From contig NC_064621.1 of assembly GCF_023898315.1 (NCBI RefSeq), forward strand, positions 532,973,383 to 533,037,382: a DNA stretch of 64,000 bases, read 5' to 3'. Source of the DNA: Schistocerca nitens. Taxonomy: Eukaryota > Arthropoda > Insecta > Orthoptera > Acrididae. The notes below the pieces were generated by a model. The model made no database searches. It was not told the origin of the DNA and worked only from the letters and a program-made list of their open reading frames with translations. The translations under genes were made by a program, and so were the position numbers. Every line of letters begins with the position of its first letter. Within the stretch, counting starts at the first letter, position 1. This document shows positions 11,807 through 22,998 of the stretch, piece by piece.

Positions 11807-13694
11807 AAGAGATACAACAAGCAAAGAAGATGTAAATAAAATCAGATATGAAGGTACCCTAGTAGATAACCCCAAAAGTGTGGCTGAGATTTTTAATAAA
11901 CACTTCCTATCAGTAACTCAACCGATTGGTTGCAAGCCCAATGTTGAAGCTGTAACTCTTTGTCAAGCTGTATATTCAAACACAATTTCAGAAATGCACC
12001 TTAATCCTGTCACTGTAGATGAAATTAAAAAAATCACCATGTCTCTAAAAAGTAAGAGCTCTGTAGGGGTTGATAATATTTCTAGTAATTTATTGAAATA
12101 TTCTTGTGTGTCAATAAGGGACATTCTCTGTCATATTTTCAATCCTTACCTTCAGAAAGGTGTTGATCCCAGTACACTTAAGTATGCCATTGTAAAGCCC
12201 CTGTACAAAAAGGTCATAAAACTGAAGTAACTATCGACCTATCTCTTTGCTGACAGCTTTCTCTAAAATTCTGGAAAAGCTAATACATGTAAGAATTACT
12301 GATCATCTCATGAAGAGTCGAGTTCTCAGCAAGAGCCAATTTGGCTTTCAACAGAAGATGCAATCTATGCACTTGCAAATGAATTCCTAGAAACCCTTAA
12401 TGAAAATATGCTACCACTTGGTGTCTTCTGTGATTTTTCTAAAGCATTTGACTGTGTTGATCACCAGATTCTCTTGCAAAAAGCAAAATTATTAGGAATA
12501 AGTGGTGCTGCAGGCAATTGGCTACAGTTGTATCTCCAAGATGGAAAACAAAACATTATCTTGAATAGCTCAGGTGGAGTATGTGATGTTTCCTCACATT
12601 CTGAATGGAGTCCTGTTACATCTGGAGTGCCTCAGGGCTCAATTCTCGGGCCATTATTATTCCTGATTTTTATAAATGATATACCATCATGTACAAGCAT
12701 GCCGCGTAAATTTACATTATTTGCTGATGATACCACAATTTATATGAGCAGTAGAACAGATAGTAATCTTGAGGAATCCATTAATCACATACTCTCAGAT
12801 TTGGTTAATTGGTTCAAGGTGAATTGTCTCTCATTAAGTTCCAGTACAACCAGCTTTATTCAGTTCTGTACAAAAACAGAAAAAGAGAGAGAGATAAGTG
12901 TGACGTGGTAATCAGCCAATAGAAAGGATGGAAGCAACAAAATTTCCTGGAGTGCAGATTGATAAGAAAATGAACTGGTCTTAGCATATTATAGATCTCT
13001 GTAAGAGGCTTAGCTCCACAGTTTATGCTTTACGGGTAGTCACTACATGTGTTGAACCTAACACTGCAAAAGTGGCACACTACAGCTATTTTCACTCACT
13101 CGTTGAATACAAATTTATTTTTTTGGGCAACCAGCCATTAGCAAGGAAAGTGTTCATTGTTCAGAAGTGAGCTTTAAGAGTTATGTGTGGATTGCGCCCA
13201 AGAGACTCTTGTAGAAATAGCTTTCAAAAACTTAAAAATATACACAACTACACGCCAATATATTTTTCTCTCATGTGTTTTGTCTGTAAAAATATAGAGA
13301 TATTTCAACCAAACAGTAATTATCATGAGCATAATACACGGAGGAAGAATGACATACACAGCAAGCACAGAAATTTGTTCTTGGTGCAAAAGGGTGTCCC
13401 TACACTGGAACAGAACTCTTCAGTGCTCTTTCTCCTGAAATAAAGACAGTGATTCATAACAAGAGTAAGTTTAAGAAAGTGCTAAAAATTTTTCTGTTAG
13501 AAAAAGCTTTTTACAGTCTAGATGAAATTTTAAATAAATAAATAAATTGTAAAATTTTAATATTATCTAATACGAGTTGACATAATGCCACTAAAAATGT
13601 TATTTGACTTGATGTCTGTATCTGTGTGTGCTCTGTGTCTGTTTTTCCATAGTGCTTTAATGATTCTAAGAAAATATGAAGGGCTTGTTTCAAT

Positions 13695-13895
13695 AGTGGT
13701 ACAAGTCCATTTTTGTTCATTGTGAGGTACAGAGTCCTAAAGTTAAATGAACACTGAAAAATCTGCAGTTCAGATACCAGAAATATCCAAGCATATGGCT
13801 TCTTGCTAGAGCTGAACCTTTCTTTCTGTTTGTTTGGGTCATTAATTGCAGAAGCATTATAGGCAGAAAAGTGGAGGTAATGGACTTGTACCACT
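13695..13895. mobile_element. 201-bp element with 17-bp perfect terminal inverted repeats
   Basis: AGTGGTACAAGTCCATT at 13695-13711 is matched exactly by its reverse complement at 13879-13895. The 201-bp unit has no coding frame that makes sense and sits in the 3' UTR-like tail of LINE D2. Size and termini suggest a miniature inverted-repeat element (MITE). I could not define a target duplication, so a structural feature of the LINE 3' UTR is the alternative. Confidence 0.55.
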
Positions 13896-14060
13896 TTTTC
13901 TGTATTGATGTCCAAAGTATTTACTGTATGATTTTTTATATAATTATGTACTCAAATGTTTGTTTATGCTATAAGATTATAATATTGTATTTTTAAAAAA
14001 GTGACTAGTTCTACATGCTTGTGATCCCAACACATTTGGACCTATGGAACACGAAATAAT

Positions 14061-14489
14061 ATCCAATTATTGAGTAGAATGAGTTATCCAACAGAAATTG
14101 GCAGTGTTTGGTTCTGAAAAAAAGGATTCACTATTCCCTAAGTCATTAACCCCAGAGACAAGGAGGGATAGATTTTAAATTATAGAGGATCATTCCTATG
14201 ACTAGTGTTATGCAGATGAGATGCTGAGTTGTTTTCAAAGATACTGCGGTTCTTTATAATCAAAAATAGTAGAGAACAACTGTACTGAGTAGCAATACTA
14301 AGGTTTCACAGTTGGCTGAACAGTAGTGACAGAAGATACTTGTGTTTACTCTACATATAACTGTAATCACTCTTTTCTGTACTTAGAGTTTTTTTTTTTT
14401 TTTTTTATAGGAGAAGAGAGTTACTGCACAAAATAATTCTGTATGACATGATAAAAATGTACATAAACAAAATAAGCTGCCTTTGTGAC
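14061..14489. other. No recognised gene
   Basis: AT-rich spacer between LINE D2 and LINE D3, with an oligo(T) tract near 14389-14406 that could be the reverse complement of a poly(A) tail. No other support. Confidence 0.5.
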
Positions 14490-15240
14490 TGTTTGGTCTT
14501 CAGTATAACTGCATTCTCAGTGCAAAAGCTGCTGTGCTCAATCTCTTCCTAGTATGTTGAATGTAATGTTTCCAGTTTAGTTCACAGTCGAACAGTAAGT
14601 GAACTTCCAGGCACTTGGTGTTTTTAATACTTTGTAACTGCTGGTGTTTGAATGTCACTGTGTACTGCTCGTGGTGTTTGTGACATGATCTAAAGTGCAT
14701 AAAATTTGTCTTGATAGGCTGGCAGAAAGGGAGTTAACAGTAAACTAGTTACAGACTTTTGATAAAATGTTGTTGGTAATTCTGTATTTGACAGATTTTC
14801 GGTTACTGTACTACTACCATCAGCTAACATGTTAAATTAGCATTCACCACTATTCACAGGTGCAGGAAGAACACTAACATACATCAGAACCAATAAAGGA
14901 CCAGGATAGAATCTTGTGGGAGTCTGTGATAAATAATACCCCTATCTGATGTGACAGTTACTCCTGATTTATAATCCACAATTTCCAAAATTACATTTTC
15001 TTTATATTTGTGAGACAGAATTTTATCAGATTACTTAATAGGTTCCTGATGCCACACTGCCGGGCTTTCTCCAATAATAGTTGGTGACCCATCCAATGGA
15101 AGGTATTTCGTCCTCTGTAAGGGAATACATCTTGGTGTATTGCTGAGCTAAGTATATGGGTCAGTACCCTACATATTTCACTAGACCAATGTTTCAGTAG
15201 CTTGCCCAAGGGCAATTTTTTAATGACACAACAATATTCA
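14490..15240 (-). mobile_element. LINE fragment D3 (reverse transcriptase C-terminal half), decayed
   Basis: The minus-strand frame at 14500-14700 carries the RT thumb pattern (IKNTKCLEVHLLFDCELNWK, with HYIQHTRKRLSTAAFALR after it), aligning with the KFLGL-DLKWNKHI block of the other LINEs. Upstream pieces at 14880-15215 resemble palm and finger sequence in several frames, including LKHWSSEICRVLTHI near 15150-15195. The catalytic motifs are not cleanly readable. No tail or target duplication seen. Confidence 0.6.
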
Positions 15241-15640
15241 TAAGTTCTCAGTTAGTTATAGGAGATAATATTAGTTCACCAAAAGTGTTTGGAGCTTCCT
15301 GTTTGAGAATATCCATCTCCTCATGCAGACCGGCTCTACAGCTCATGCACAGTGACATGTAGGAAATGTTAATTGGAGATCTGGGCTATCTTTTCTGTAT
15401 AACTAATTTCATTATTGCTGTAGTTCAGGAGTAAATGTATTGGAAAGTCAATACAATAAATTAAGATTCTTGAAAAGTGCTCTGCAAGTTGTGAAATTAT
15501 CTGCTTTACATTTGTTCTTACTAATAGTTCCAGATGAATAAAGTATTTATTCACTTTAGATGCACTATCTACAATTCCAGAAGACAACAGGTAGTGGAAA
15601 AATAACAGCTAACACCCCCATCTTTTGATCAACAACAATT
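15241..15640. other. No recognised gene
   Basis: Spacer between LINE D3 and the microsatellite before LINE D4. A minus-strand frame at 15369-15587 may be distant LINE sequence, but I cannot support it. Confidence 0.4.
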
Positions 15641-15642
15641 GG

Positions 15643-15674
<32 letters not shown>

Positions 15675-15682
15675 GTGTGTGG
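15641..15682. repeat. (TG)n microsatellite at the 3' end of LINE D4
   Basis: TG dinucleotides with a few interruptions, directly abutting the 3' end of the minus-strand LINE D4. The tail or insertion target may have seeded it. Confidence 0.85.
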
Positions 15683-15933
15683 CTGTAAAATGTAAAATGT
15701 GATTTATTAGTCTCATTACATACATTGTACAGATCATATGATCTACTGTACAGGAGACATGTCAGGTTTAGCAAAAATATAATGTGTACTGATTTACAGA
15801 CATACTTTTTACACTATTTTAAGAAAAATGCTAATAAATACAACACTACAATATTTAATATAAATTAACAGTTAACCAATTTCCTTTGTTGTACACAGAC
15901 AACACTGCAATATTAGCTATAGATGTTTATCGT

Positions 15934-18797
15934 TCAAAGGGTCAGACTGTCTTTCATGAGTTCTTCAATGGAGTAGTAACATTTCTCTATTAAAATATTT
16001 TGGAGTAAGCTTTTCAGCAAAACAAGGTTCACTATTAATATGTTTCTTCCTTTTAATTCGTTATATATTTTTGGCCCTATGTACAGTGATGTCTGAGCAT
16101 AAAGCTTTAAGTGATGTGAAGGAATTTTGAAGTTTTCCTTGTGGCTAGTACCATAGATATGCTTAAAATGGAACTTTTCAAGATTATGTTGAGCATTATA
16201 AACAAAAATCAAAATTTCAAAAATGTACAATGAAGTAATTGTTAGTATTTTTAATTTCTTGAACAGTGGGCTACATGACTCATTTTTGTGCACAGCACAC
16301 ATGTTTCTAATGATTTTCTTCTGAAGTATTAGTAGCCTTGTACTGCTTCTAGAGTTTCCTCAGAAAATTATCGCAAACTGAATAACAAATTCAAAATAAC
16401 TGTGGTGGACTGTCTTTCTTGTGTGCACATGAGTGGCACCAGATAAAATAAACATTGCGAAAGATTTTATCAAGGTTTAGGCCCAAGAATTTCACATGGC
16501 TTATGTCTGTCATCAGTTGATTATTATGGGCTATTTGTACAGGACATATTGCTGACAATTTAGAGACAAATTGCATTATTTGGGTCTTAGTGACATTGAG
16601 CTTTAGTCCATTTTTACAGAACCAGCATTCCTTTTTCCCCGGAACATTTTCTATACTATCTGGAATCTTTTCTATTGTATCATTTTCTATCAGGACTGAC
16701 GTGTCATCTGCGAACAAGACTGAATGAGCATCAATGGTAAATCATTTACATACAACAAGAACAGGTAAGGTCCCAGTATTGAACCCTGTGGAATTCCTTG
16801 GGAAATTGTTTTGCATTTGGAGTGGTAGTTAACTGAATTTGAAGTTAAAATAACTCTTTGTTTCCTTTCTGTTGGATAAGAGTTGATCCACTGTAATGCA
16901 GTATTTTCGATCCCTCAGCTCTTCAATTTGTGAAGCAATAATGAGTGGTTCACGGAGTCAAAGGCTTTCATCAGATCACAGAATATTCCTGAGACTTTTG
17001 TACCCCAGTCTAGTAATGTGCTTATTTTTTCTGTAAATTCTCTGATGGCATTTATGGTGCTTTTTCCTCTTTTAAAACCAAACTGATTTTTACAAGTAAT
17101 GTCATTTACTGTAAGGAAGTTTTCTAGTTGTTTTGCCACAAGTTTTTCAAATATTTTAGAAAAAATAGGAAGGAGGGAGATAGGCTTGTAGTTTCCCATA
17201 TCTCCTGGTGATCCATTTTTAAATAGTGGCTTAATTTCTGCATATTTTAGGACATCTGGGAAAGACCCATGTTCAAAGGACTGGTTTACAGTAATAGTCA
17301 GTGGGTATGAAATAATATGGTGTACTGCCTTGATTTCCATGGAAGGTATTCCATCCCATCCAGCTGAATTTTTGTTTTTTAATAATAATATTGTGTCTTC
17401 CACATCTTTCTGAGTGATTTTTCTGAATTTTTTTAAAACAAATATTTTGTATGTCATCTCTATGCTTGATAATCATATTGTCCTGATGGGCTGTCCTGCC
17501 TACGTCAGATTTTGCTATATTGGTAAAGAAATCATTGAAGCAATTTCACATTTGAACATGATTTACAGTAGTATCACCCTGAAACCTAACATGAGAAATT
17601 TCTTGACTTTTAACGTCGACTCCCAACTCTGATTTCACAACAGACCAGACTGCCTTTGTTTTTTTATGAACATACTATTTGCCAGTTTTTTTGCTGCCAG
17701 TATAACTTTTTTGAATATAGTCTTATAGCGCTTAACATAAGTTACAAAGTTAGGGTTTCTATTTACTATGAGCTCATTGTTCAGCTGTCTTTTTCTGGCA
17801 CTTCACATTTTTATGCCTGGTGTAATCCAATTCCATTTATTCCTGACTCTCTTTTGATAAGATTTTGGGAGAACTGTTTCATTGAATACCCTCAAAAAAC
17901 TATTTAGAAATTTATCAAAATTTTTGTTCCTTGAATCAGAGTGTTCTAAAGGCCATGCCATCTTATAACACTTAACTTATCACAAAAAACTCTAAATTTT
18001 CTTTGCTAAAATTCCTTCATTATATAAGATTCAGGTTTTAGTTTCTTTGTTTTGGGAAGCTCTATAAACAAAGCTGAGTGATCAGAAATCCCTAGATCTA
18101 GGCAAAACTTCCTTGTATCATCAAACTGATAATTTGCAGGTTGCTGAGTGGAAGTTTTCTCTAGTGCACATAGTAAAGTTGAACTGGAAACCAGATTTTT
18201 GGTTTAAATCGCAAAATTTTTCAGTGTCGTTGCTTTCCATTAATGTATTTAAGTTAAAGTCTCCTGCAATCACAATATTTTTCTTGCTTTATTTTTTTTA
18301 AGTTTAACTAGGAGATATTGAAATTTATCTAAGAACAATTTAGTAGCAGAACTCCCAGGAATTCTGTAAATTGATATTATCACAGTATTTAAATCACACA
18401 GCTCTACACAACAGCTTTCAAAAATGCACTCTTCATTTAGATAACTAAATTCCTCTTTCACCTTAAAGTTTAAGGAGGTATGCAGTAAGATACAGGAGCC
18501 CCCATGAGATTTGTTTTTTCTACAAAAGCTGCTGGCAAGTTTGAAATTAATTATTTTATTTAGAACATCTATGCATTCTTTTGTGAGCCAGTGTTCGTTT
18601 AAGCAGACTACCTTTATGTTTGGCAGTTCAGAATGTATAACTTGCAGTTCATCAATTTTAGAGTAACCTAGATTTGGACATTTTTCTGCTAAACCATTTA
18701 TATTAAGATGCAACAAGATAGAATTTTTGAGTTTGTTTATACTTTGAAGAGCCTCAGTTGTTCCATTATATTTACAGTTTCCATTTTGGATCACCAC
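15934..18797 (-). pseudogene. LINE D4 ORF2 remnant (APE-like endonuclease, reverse transcriptase)
   Basis: Endonuclease N-terminus: LHLNINGLAEKCPNLGYSK (about 18640-18700), a conserved LNIN-type start; VVCLNEHWLTKECIDVLNK (about 18560-18620) with the Asn/Glu region; SHGGSCILLHTSLNFKVKEE (about 18455-18515). RT fingers NYKPISLLPIFSKIFEKL (about 17140-17195) and FGFKRGKSTINAIREFTEK (about 17025-17085). Motif A IFCDLMKAFDSVNH (about 16945-16990); motif [20 protein letters not shown] (about 16745-16800); motif [10 protein letters not shown] (about 16690-16717). The C-terminal block ends in KCYYSIEELMKDS. The catalytic Asp residues survive; frame breaks near 18270, 17460, 16910, 16720 and 16390 do not allow a product. 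Confidence 0.85.
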
Positions 18798-18889
18798 TTT
18801 TGTTTTCTCACCCCTTTTGGAAGTTTTCAGTTTCCCTTGCTTTTAATAATTCTGTGGATGTATACAATCATTCTGCTGAATGTCATTGA

Positions 18890-19445
18890 ACCTACCTATT
18901 CAAGTTTAGCCCATCCTTTCCCAGACACTTACCACTTAAAAATTTATTTGAGCCTACAACAATTGCATCCAGCTTGTCGCACTGTTCCCTGATTCCACTG
19001 TTTATCATATTTATGTATGTATCACTTAATGACCTTCTGTGTAAAATTGCATTAATGACAGTTTTTGAATTTGCAAACACATTTTTTGCTGAGCAGATCA
19101 AGTTCTGTGTTTCACTGATTATTTCTTCCTCACTGCTGTTCCAGATGGAATTTGTTCCGACATGAATGAATACACCTTTGTATTTGTCCTGTTTTCATTG
19201 CCATTTTCAGTTTCACTTCATTACAGATTAAGAATTATTTAAAAGTGCCTGCTGATCTGATGCAATCGGATTCCAGGACGAACATTGATTTCACAGCCTG
19301 GAGCTGTAACATTTTTCAGTATGGAGTCGCCAACAACAAGAAAGTCCCTTTTTTCAATCGGTTTTGCTGTATGTTTGTCCTTTTTGTAAGTAACTGTTTC
19401 CCATTTATGTTTGTTTACAGATAGTCCGGTGGGTGGCTTTTCTAC
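18890..19445 (-). pseudogene. LINE D4 ORF1 remnant with SGNH esterase-like domain
   Basis: Reading leftward on the minus strand: a basic segment ending KPIEKRDF, then LVVGDSILKNVTAPGCEINV (about 19275-19335), which carries the GDS nucleophile block of SGNH hydrolases; then FIHVGTNSIWNS (about 19140-19175), the G-x-N block; then a C-terminal segment (MINSGIREQCDKLDAIVVGS, about 18950-19010). Some CR1/L2-type LINEs encode such an esterase-like ORF1 that is thought to help form the RNA-protein particle. Two frame changes lie near 19240 and 19110. No Zn finger is seen upstream before about 19445. Confidence 0.75.
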
Positions 19446-19499
19446 ATTGTGTGTGTGTGTGTGCGTGTGTGTGTAGTTTTGGAGTTTGACAAAGGATGG

Positions 19500-20230
19500 G
19501 ACAGGTAGATTAGTTTATTTATGTATTAACTCCATTTTAACCATTTACCAAGCTGGACCCCAAGGAACTTTACATAATCAGGGAGTCCTTGCAGCAAGCT
19601 GGATTACTGTTTTCAAATGATTTGCTTCCATTTGTTTCTATCTTGGTAGATCTCCTCCCTCATCACAGCATTCCATGTTTCTTCTTTCCTTTCAATGTCT
19701 TCTTTAATTTGGTCCCACAGTCTCTTTCTTGGAAGTCCAGCTGGTCTTTGTAATGGCACATTCTTTCCCAAGTAGTGACAGGGAATTTGGTTATGCTGCC
19801 TCCTTTTCACACTACCATACCACTTAAATCTTGCTGTACTCAGCCTTTAATCCGTGGTGCCTTCCACTGGCAGGTCTCTCCTTATGTGTTTATTTCTGAC
19901 TGGCCTCTCCTTGTATTTTGTAGAGCACACCTACAAAACTCCATCTCACAAGTTTGTAGTTAAGTTCTGTATCTTTTGATTATGACAGCCCTCCAGGATG
20001 TAGGACATGATAGGAAAAAGGAAATTTTGAATATGGTCTGTTTAGCCCTTAGAGAGACTTTTTATCCCAGACACATCTTTGTACTAGATTGAAGAATTTG
20101 GGTCCTTTGATTACCCTGTTGAGAACCTCATGATTGGCACTCCCATCACTTGCCACAGCACTGCCAAGGTATGTGAAATTATCCAGTCTTAGTCTTCTTC
20201 TCCTTCCAAAATAGGTTACATGGAGTGGGT
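19500..20230 (-). mobile_element. RTE-like LINE 3' fragment, decayed
   Basis: The minus-strand frame at 19613-19810 has KRRQHNQIPCHYLGKN followed by RPAGLPRKRLWDQIKEDIER, the basic G-R-P-R-K-R-W C-terminal signature found after the thumb in RTE-type LINE ORFs. Minus-strand blocks at 19850-20220 resemble the preceding thumb region, with an EVLNRV-like heptad near 20125-20150. No catalytic core remains, and both ends are unclear. Confidence 0.6.
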
Positions 20231-20507
20231 GTTCTACTTATTCACAATGACACTATTTCATCAAGAATCCAGCATGCATGCTTGCAGTGGTAAGTGCAGC
20301 TTGCTGCCATCTGGCTTTATAATGCAGTGCTTTCTGCTTATTGAGCTGTTTAGATAAGTGAGGGACCAGCACTGTTTAATTTTACATAAACCAATAGCTG
20401 ATCATATTTGGTCAGTTTCTGATCATTTTTTCAGTATATAGGGACTTGTTATCTCACCAGGTACTGGTACGCATAGTATCACGAGACCATATCATAGGAG
20501 CATTCTA
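20231..20507. other. No recognised gene
   Basis: Short spacer between the RTE-like fragment and the Tc1-type element. No support for any feature. Confidence 0.5.
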
Positions 20508-21020
20508 CACTATGTGGTCAAAAGTATCTGGACACCCCAAAAACATACATTTTTCATATTAGGTGCATTATGCTGCCACTTACTGCCAGGTACTCCATAT
20601 CAGTGACCTCAGTAGTCATTAGACATCGTGAGGCAGCAGAATGGGGTGCTCCACGGAAGTCACGGACTTCAAATGTGGTCAGGTGATTGGGTGTCACTTG
20701 TGTCTTAAATCTGTACATGAGGTTTCCACACACCTAAACATCCCTAGGTTCACTGTTTCCAATGTGATAGTGAAGTGGAAATGTGAAGGGACACATATAG
20801 CACAAAAGCATACAGGCCAAACTCGTCTGTTGACTGACAGAGACCACCAACAGTTGAAGAGTGCTGTAATGTTTAATAGGCAGACATCTATCCACATCAT
20901 CCCATAATGAGAGTAAACATTGGATTATTAAACACAGGAAAAATGTTGCGTGGAGTGATGAACCACAATGCACAATGTGGCGATCCGATGGCACCTTTTT
21001 GATAAAAACTTGTATTGGCT
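20508..21020 (+). mobile_element. Tc1-type DNA transposon remnant, 3'-truncated
   Basis: A TA (20506-20507) is followed by CACTATGTGGTCAAAAGTAT, a terminus typical of insect Tc1-like elements. The plus frame 20641-20907 encodes an N-terminal DNA-binding region: VTDFKCGQVIG, a helix-turn-helix-like HEVSTHLNIPRFTVSNVI, and TGQTRLLTDRDHQQLKSAV. After 20930 only a short piece of the catalytic region is recognisable (VAWSDEPQCTMWRSDG in a shifted frame, about 20938-20996), supplying the first catalytic Asp. The rest of the DDE domain and the right inverted repeat are missing. Confidence 0.75.
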
Positions 21021-21129
21021 GGGAGTAAATGCAAGTTACCTTTTAATATAGTGTTCTGACGGATGTAAGTCACCATTTTTCCTAATACTGTTATTATTTC
21101 CAATTACATTTTTTAAAAATATTCATTAG

Positions 21130-22720
21130 TGTGCCATGAAAGATTGTGTTTTAGATATTGGTTAACATGACTGTCTAGCTCTGCTCCTTGCAATAATCCT
21201 AATGGGTCTTTTTTGGATTCTGAAAGTCTTTAGAGCTGCTGGTAAATTTCCCCAGAATATGAGTCCATATTTTAGAAGTGCATTAAAATATGTGTAACAG
21301 GCAGAAATTAGAGCCTGTTCATTTACGCATCCTTTTCGAGTCCTTAAAAGATAGCAGCCTGTGTTCAGCTTGGCATTATGTTTGTTCCACTTAAGGTCAC
21401 TTTTAATCCAAATGCCAAGAAATTTTGTTACTTCTTTATTCAAAATGCATTGTTGGTTGATTGTGATATTTGGTTGTTGTTTTGATACTTATGGAAATTT
21501 ATTGCTACTGTTTTCCTGTTGTTATTAAAAGCTGATTCATTTCTGACCATTTATTTAACTGATCTGCAACAGAGTTCACTTCTTGTTGGATATCTAACGC
21601 ACACTTATTGCTTGCAGTCACTGAGAAACAAACAAATCCATTCATTTGCTAATCTCCTAATGCCATAGTACTCAAGTTTGTTTAAGAGAGTTCTGTGGTT
21701 TACTATGTCAAAAACTTTATTTAAGTCTAAAAATATACCTGCTGTTTTTCATCAGTGGCTTCTAGAATAGTGGGTATGCTCAGTTGATTTCTTACTTTGG
21801 AAACCATGTTGAGAACTGGCAAATTTTCAGTTTTAGTTTATACCAAATGAGGTAGCAAAGTGATTAACAAACTTACATCTGGGAGTATGAGTGTTCAAAC
21901 CCACATCCAGTCATCCTCATTTACGTTTTCCATGACTTCCCTAAATTGCTTAAGGCAAATGCTGGAATAGTTCCTTTGCAAGGGCATACCAATTTCCGTC
22001 TTCCATCCCTACCCCCATTTATGTTCATAAACTTTATTAACTTATTCCACATAATTTTGTTTCCAATATTTTGGAAAACAGTATGTTAATGTAATGGGGT
22101 GATAGTTTGTGACTTTAATTTTGTCACCAGCTTTGAATATTGGCATAATTTTGTAATTTCTTAGCTTATCAGGGATGATGCCCATCTCTAATGAGCAGTC
22201 ACGTACATGAGTGAGGGAGTTAATAATGTTTTGGAGGGAGAGCTGTAATATTCTTTTAGATATGCCATCAATTCCTGCTCAGTATGTTTTTAAATGTGTA
22301 AATCTTTGACTGTTTCCTCCCTGCTCACATCATCCTCAAACACTGATAACTTCAGCTTTGATCTTGTTTCCTGCTGGCAGCTGAATTCCAATAGAATTAG
22401 TTTTTATTGCATTTTAAGCTATTCCGATGAAGTAGCTGCTAAATGTATTTACTGTTTCACTTATTCTGTAATAACAAGACAATGTTGTCGTTAGTTTTCT
22501 TATTTTTCCCCACATTGCTGTAACTTTATTGTACAATTTTTTGCGTGCTTTATCACCTTTTGTAAAATTTTTATGTATGTTTTGTAGTGCATGTGCACAT
22601 CTGCTGTGCAATTATTTTCATTGCAGATTTATTTCAGTTTTCTTTTTTTCTGGTAAGAAGTTCTAGTTCCTTTAGTAATCCAGCCATTGCCTCTTCCATT
22701 ACTTCTCATTTTAACCATTT
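21130..22720 (-). mobile_element. LINE family B, copy D5, palm core deleted, SINE inside
   Basis: Minus-strand LINE. Thumb region: VTKFLGIWIKSDLKWNKHN (about 21375-21431), then GLIFWGNLPAALKTFRIQKR (about 21200-21260). Upstream, motif A reads FLDLNKVFDIVNHRTLLNKL (about 21680-21740), but it runs through YGIRRLANEW directly to SDCKQ and then into VNSVADQLNKWSEMNQ (about 21540-21590). The segment with motif B and the FADD motif is absent, so the catalytic core is deleted. Farther upstream, finger and linker sequence continues to about 22720 and is split by a SINE at 21841-22020. Confidence 0.75.
21841..22020 (+). mobile_element. tRNA-derived SINE inside LINE D5
   Basis: Starts AATGAGGTAGCAAAGTG (box A-like), with box B-like GTGTTCAAACCC about 50 bases on (21892-21903). 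A body follows with CATCCTCATTTACG, TTTTCCATGACTTCCCTAAA, GGCAAATGCTGGAATAG and TTCCTTTGCAAGGGCAT. I recognise this body as a widespread acridid SINE (from memory). LINE D5 sequence resumes on both sides, so the SINE inserted later. The target duplication is short or decayed (TTTAT-like on both sides). Confidence 0.75.
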
Positions 22721-22764
22721 TCAGAGGGCTTCCACATCATTCAGATTGCTTACTTTACCCTGTT

Positions 22765-22998
22765 CCACAGCATTCTACAGTATGGGATTATGGTATATTT
22801 TGGGGTAGCACAACTGCTAGCTCAGTCGCCTTCTTGACCCACAAAAGAGTTATAAGAGTAATCCACTGTGTATGACAAATTGATTCCTGAGGGGCCCTCT
22901 TCCAAACGTCTTTGATATCCTCCAACTCCTCTATATTTTTATTCTAGAAACATGTAAATATGTGACAAAGAATTTAAAAGAGATAAACAAAAGCTTTA
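22765..22998 (+). mobile_element. LINE family B, copy F, left half (RT C-terminus)
   Basis: The plus frame reads YGIFWGSTTASSVAFLTHKR then VIRVIHCV (about 22787-22875), the conserved post-thumb block YGIIFWG...QKRAVRII of these LINEs. NSSIFLF and later fragments run to 22998. The sequence continues at 24242 after a DNA-transposon insertion. Only the C-terminal part of ORF2 is present. Confidence 0.7.

Larger units (their letters stand above)
10555..13540 (+). pseudogene. LINE D2 ORF2 remnant (endonuclease and reverse transcriptase)
   Basis: Endonuclease pieces: LTEHHVTDKC (10573-10605), GGVAIYVKDS (about 10670-10700), VVSGDFSINFM (11089-11121) and GISDHDGQIL (11288-11317). [16 protein letters not shown] as motif B (12619-12660), LFADDTTIY as motif C (12715-12741), and motif [12 protein letters not shown] (12429-12461). 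The C-terminus includes GLRPRDSCRNSFQKLK (about 13186-13233) and the terminal FYSLDEILNK (about 13510-13540). The palm is intact in one frame (12408-12911), but a SINE, an A/G tract expansion at 11769-11806, and frame changes near 11150, 11400, 12230 and 12910 destroy the whole. The role was RNA-templated insertion; it is now dead. Confidence 0.85.
10540..14060 (+). mobile_element. LINE family B, copy D2, with nested SINE and short inverted-repeat element
   Basis: Plus-strand LINE. It begins in the endonuclease (ILCLTEHHVTDKC, about 10567-10605), is interrupted by a SINE at 10710-10895, resumes through the endonuclease and RT, and reaches ORF2's end near 13540, where TAAATAAATAAATAAA occurs. 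A 3' UTR-like stretch continues to about 14060 (CCTATGGAACACGAAATAA), holding a 201-bp inverted-repeat element (13695-13895). It is 5'-truncated like D1 and lies head to head with it. Confidence 0.8.
15690..19445 (-). mobile_element. LINE family B, copy D4, with both ORF1 and ORF2 remnants
   Basis: The most complete LINE architecture in the window, about 3.7 kb on the minus strand: ORF1 with an SGNH esterase-like domain (19445 to about 18890), ORF2 endonuclease (about 18800-17500), reverse transcriptase (17457-16390), C-terminal region (16302-15934) and a short 3' end (about 15690-15930). The order is that of CR1/L2-type elements. Both ORFs carry frameshifts. The 3' end abuts a TG microsatellite at 15641-15682. 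Confidence 0.85.

Noticed and set aside
13511-13915. 134-codon minus-strand frame
   Set aside because: It spans the LINE D2 3' end and both inverted repeats of the 201-bp element, so it is a chance frame.
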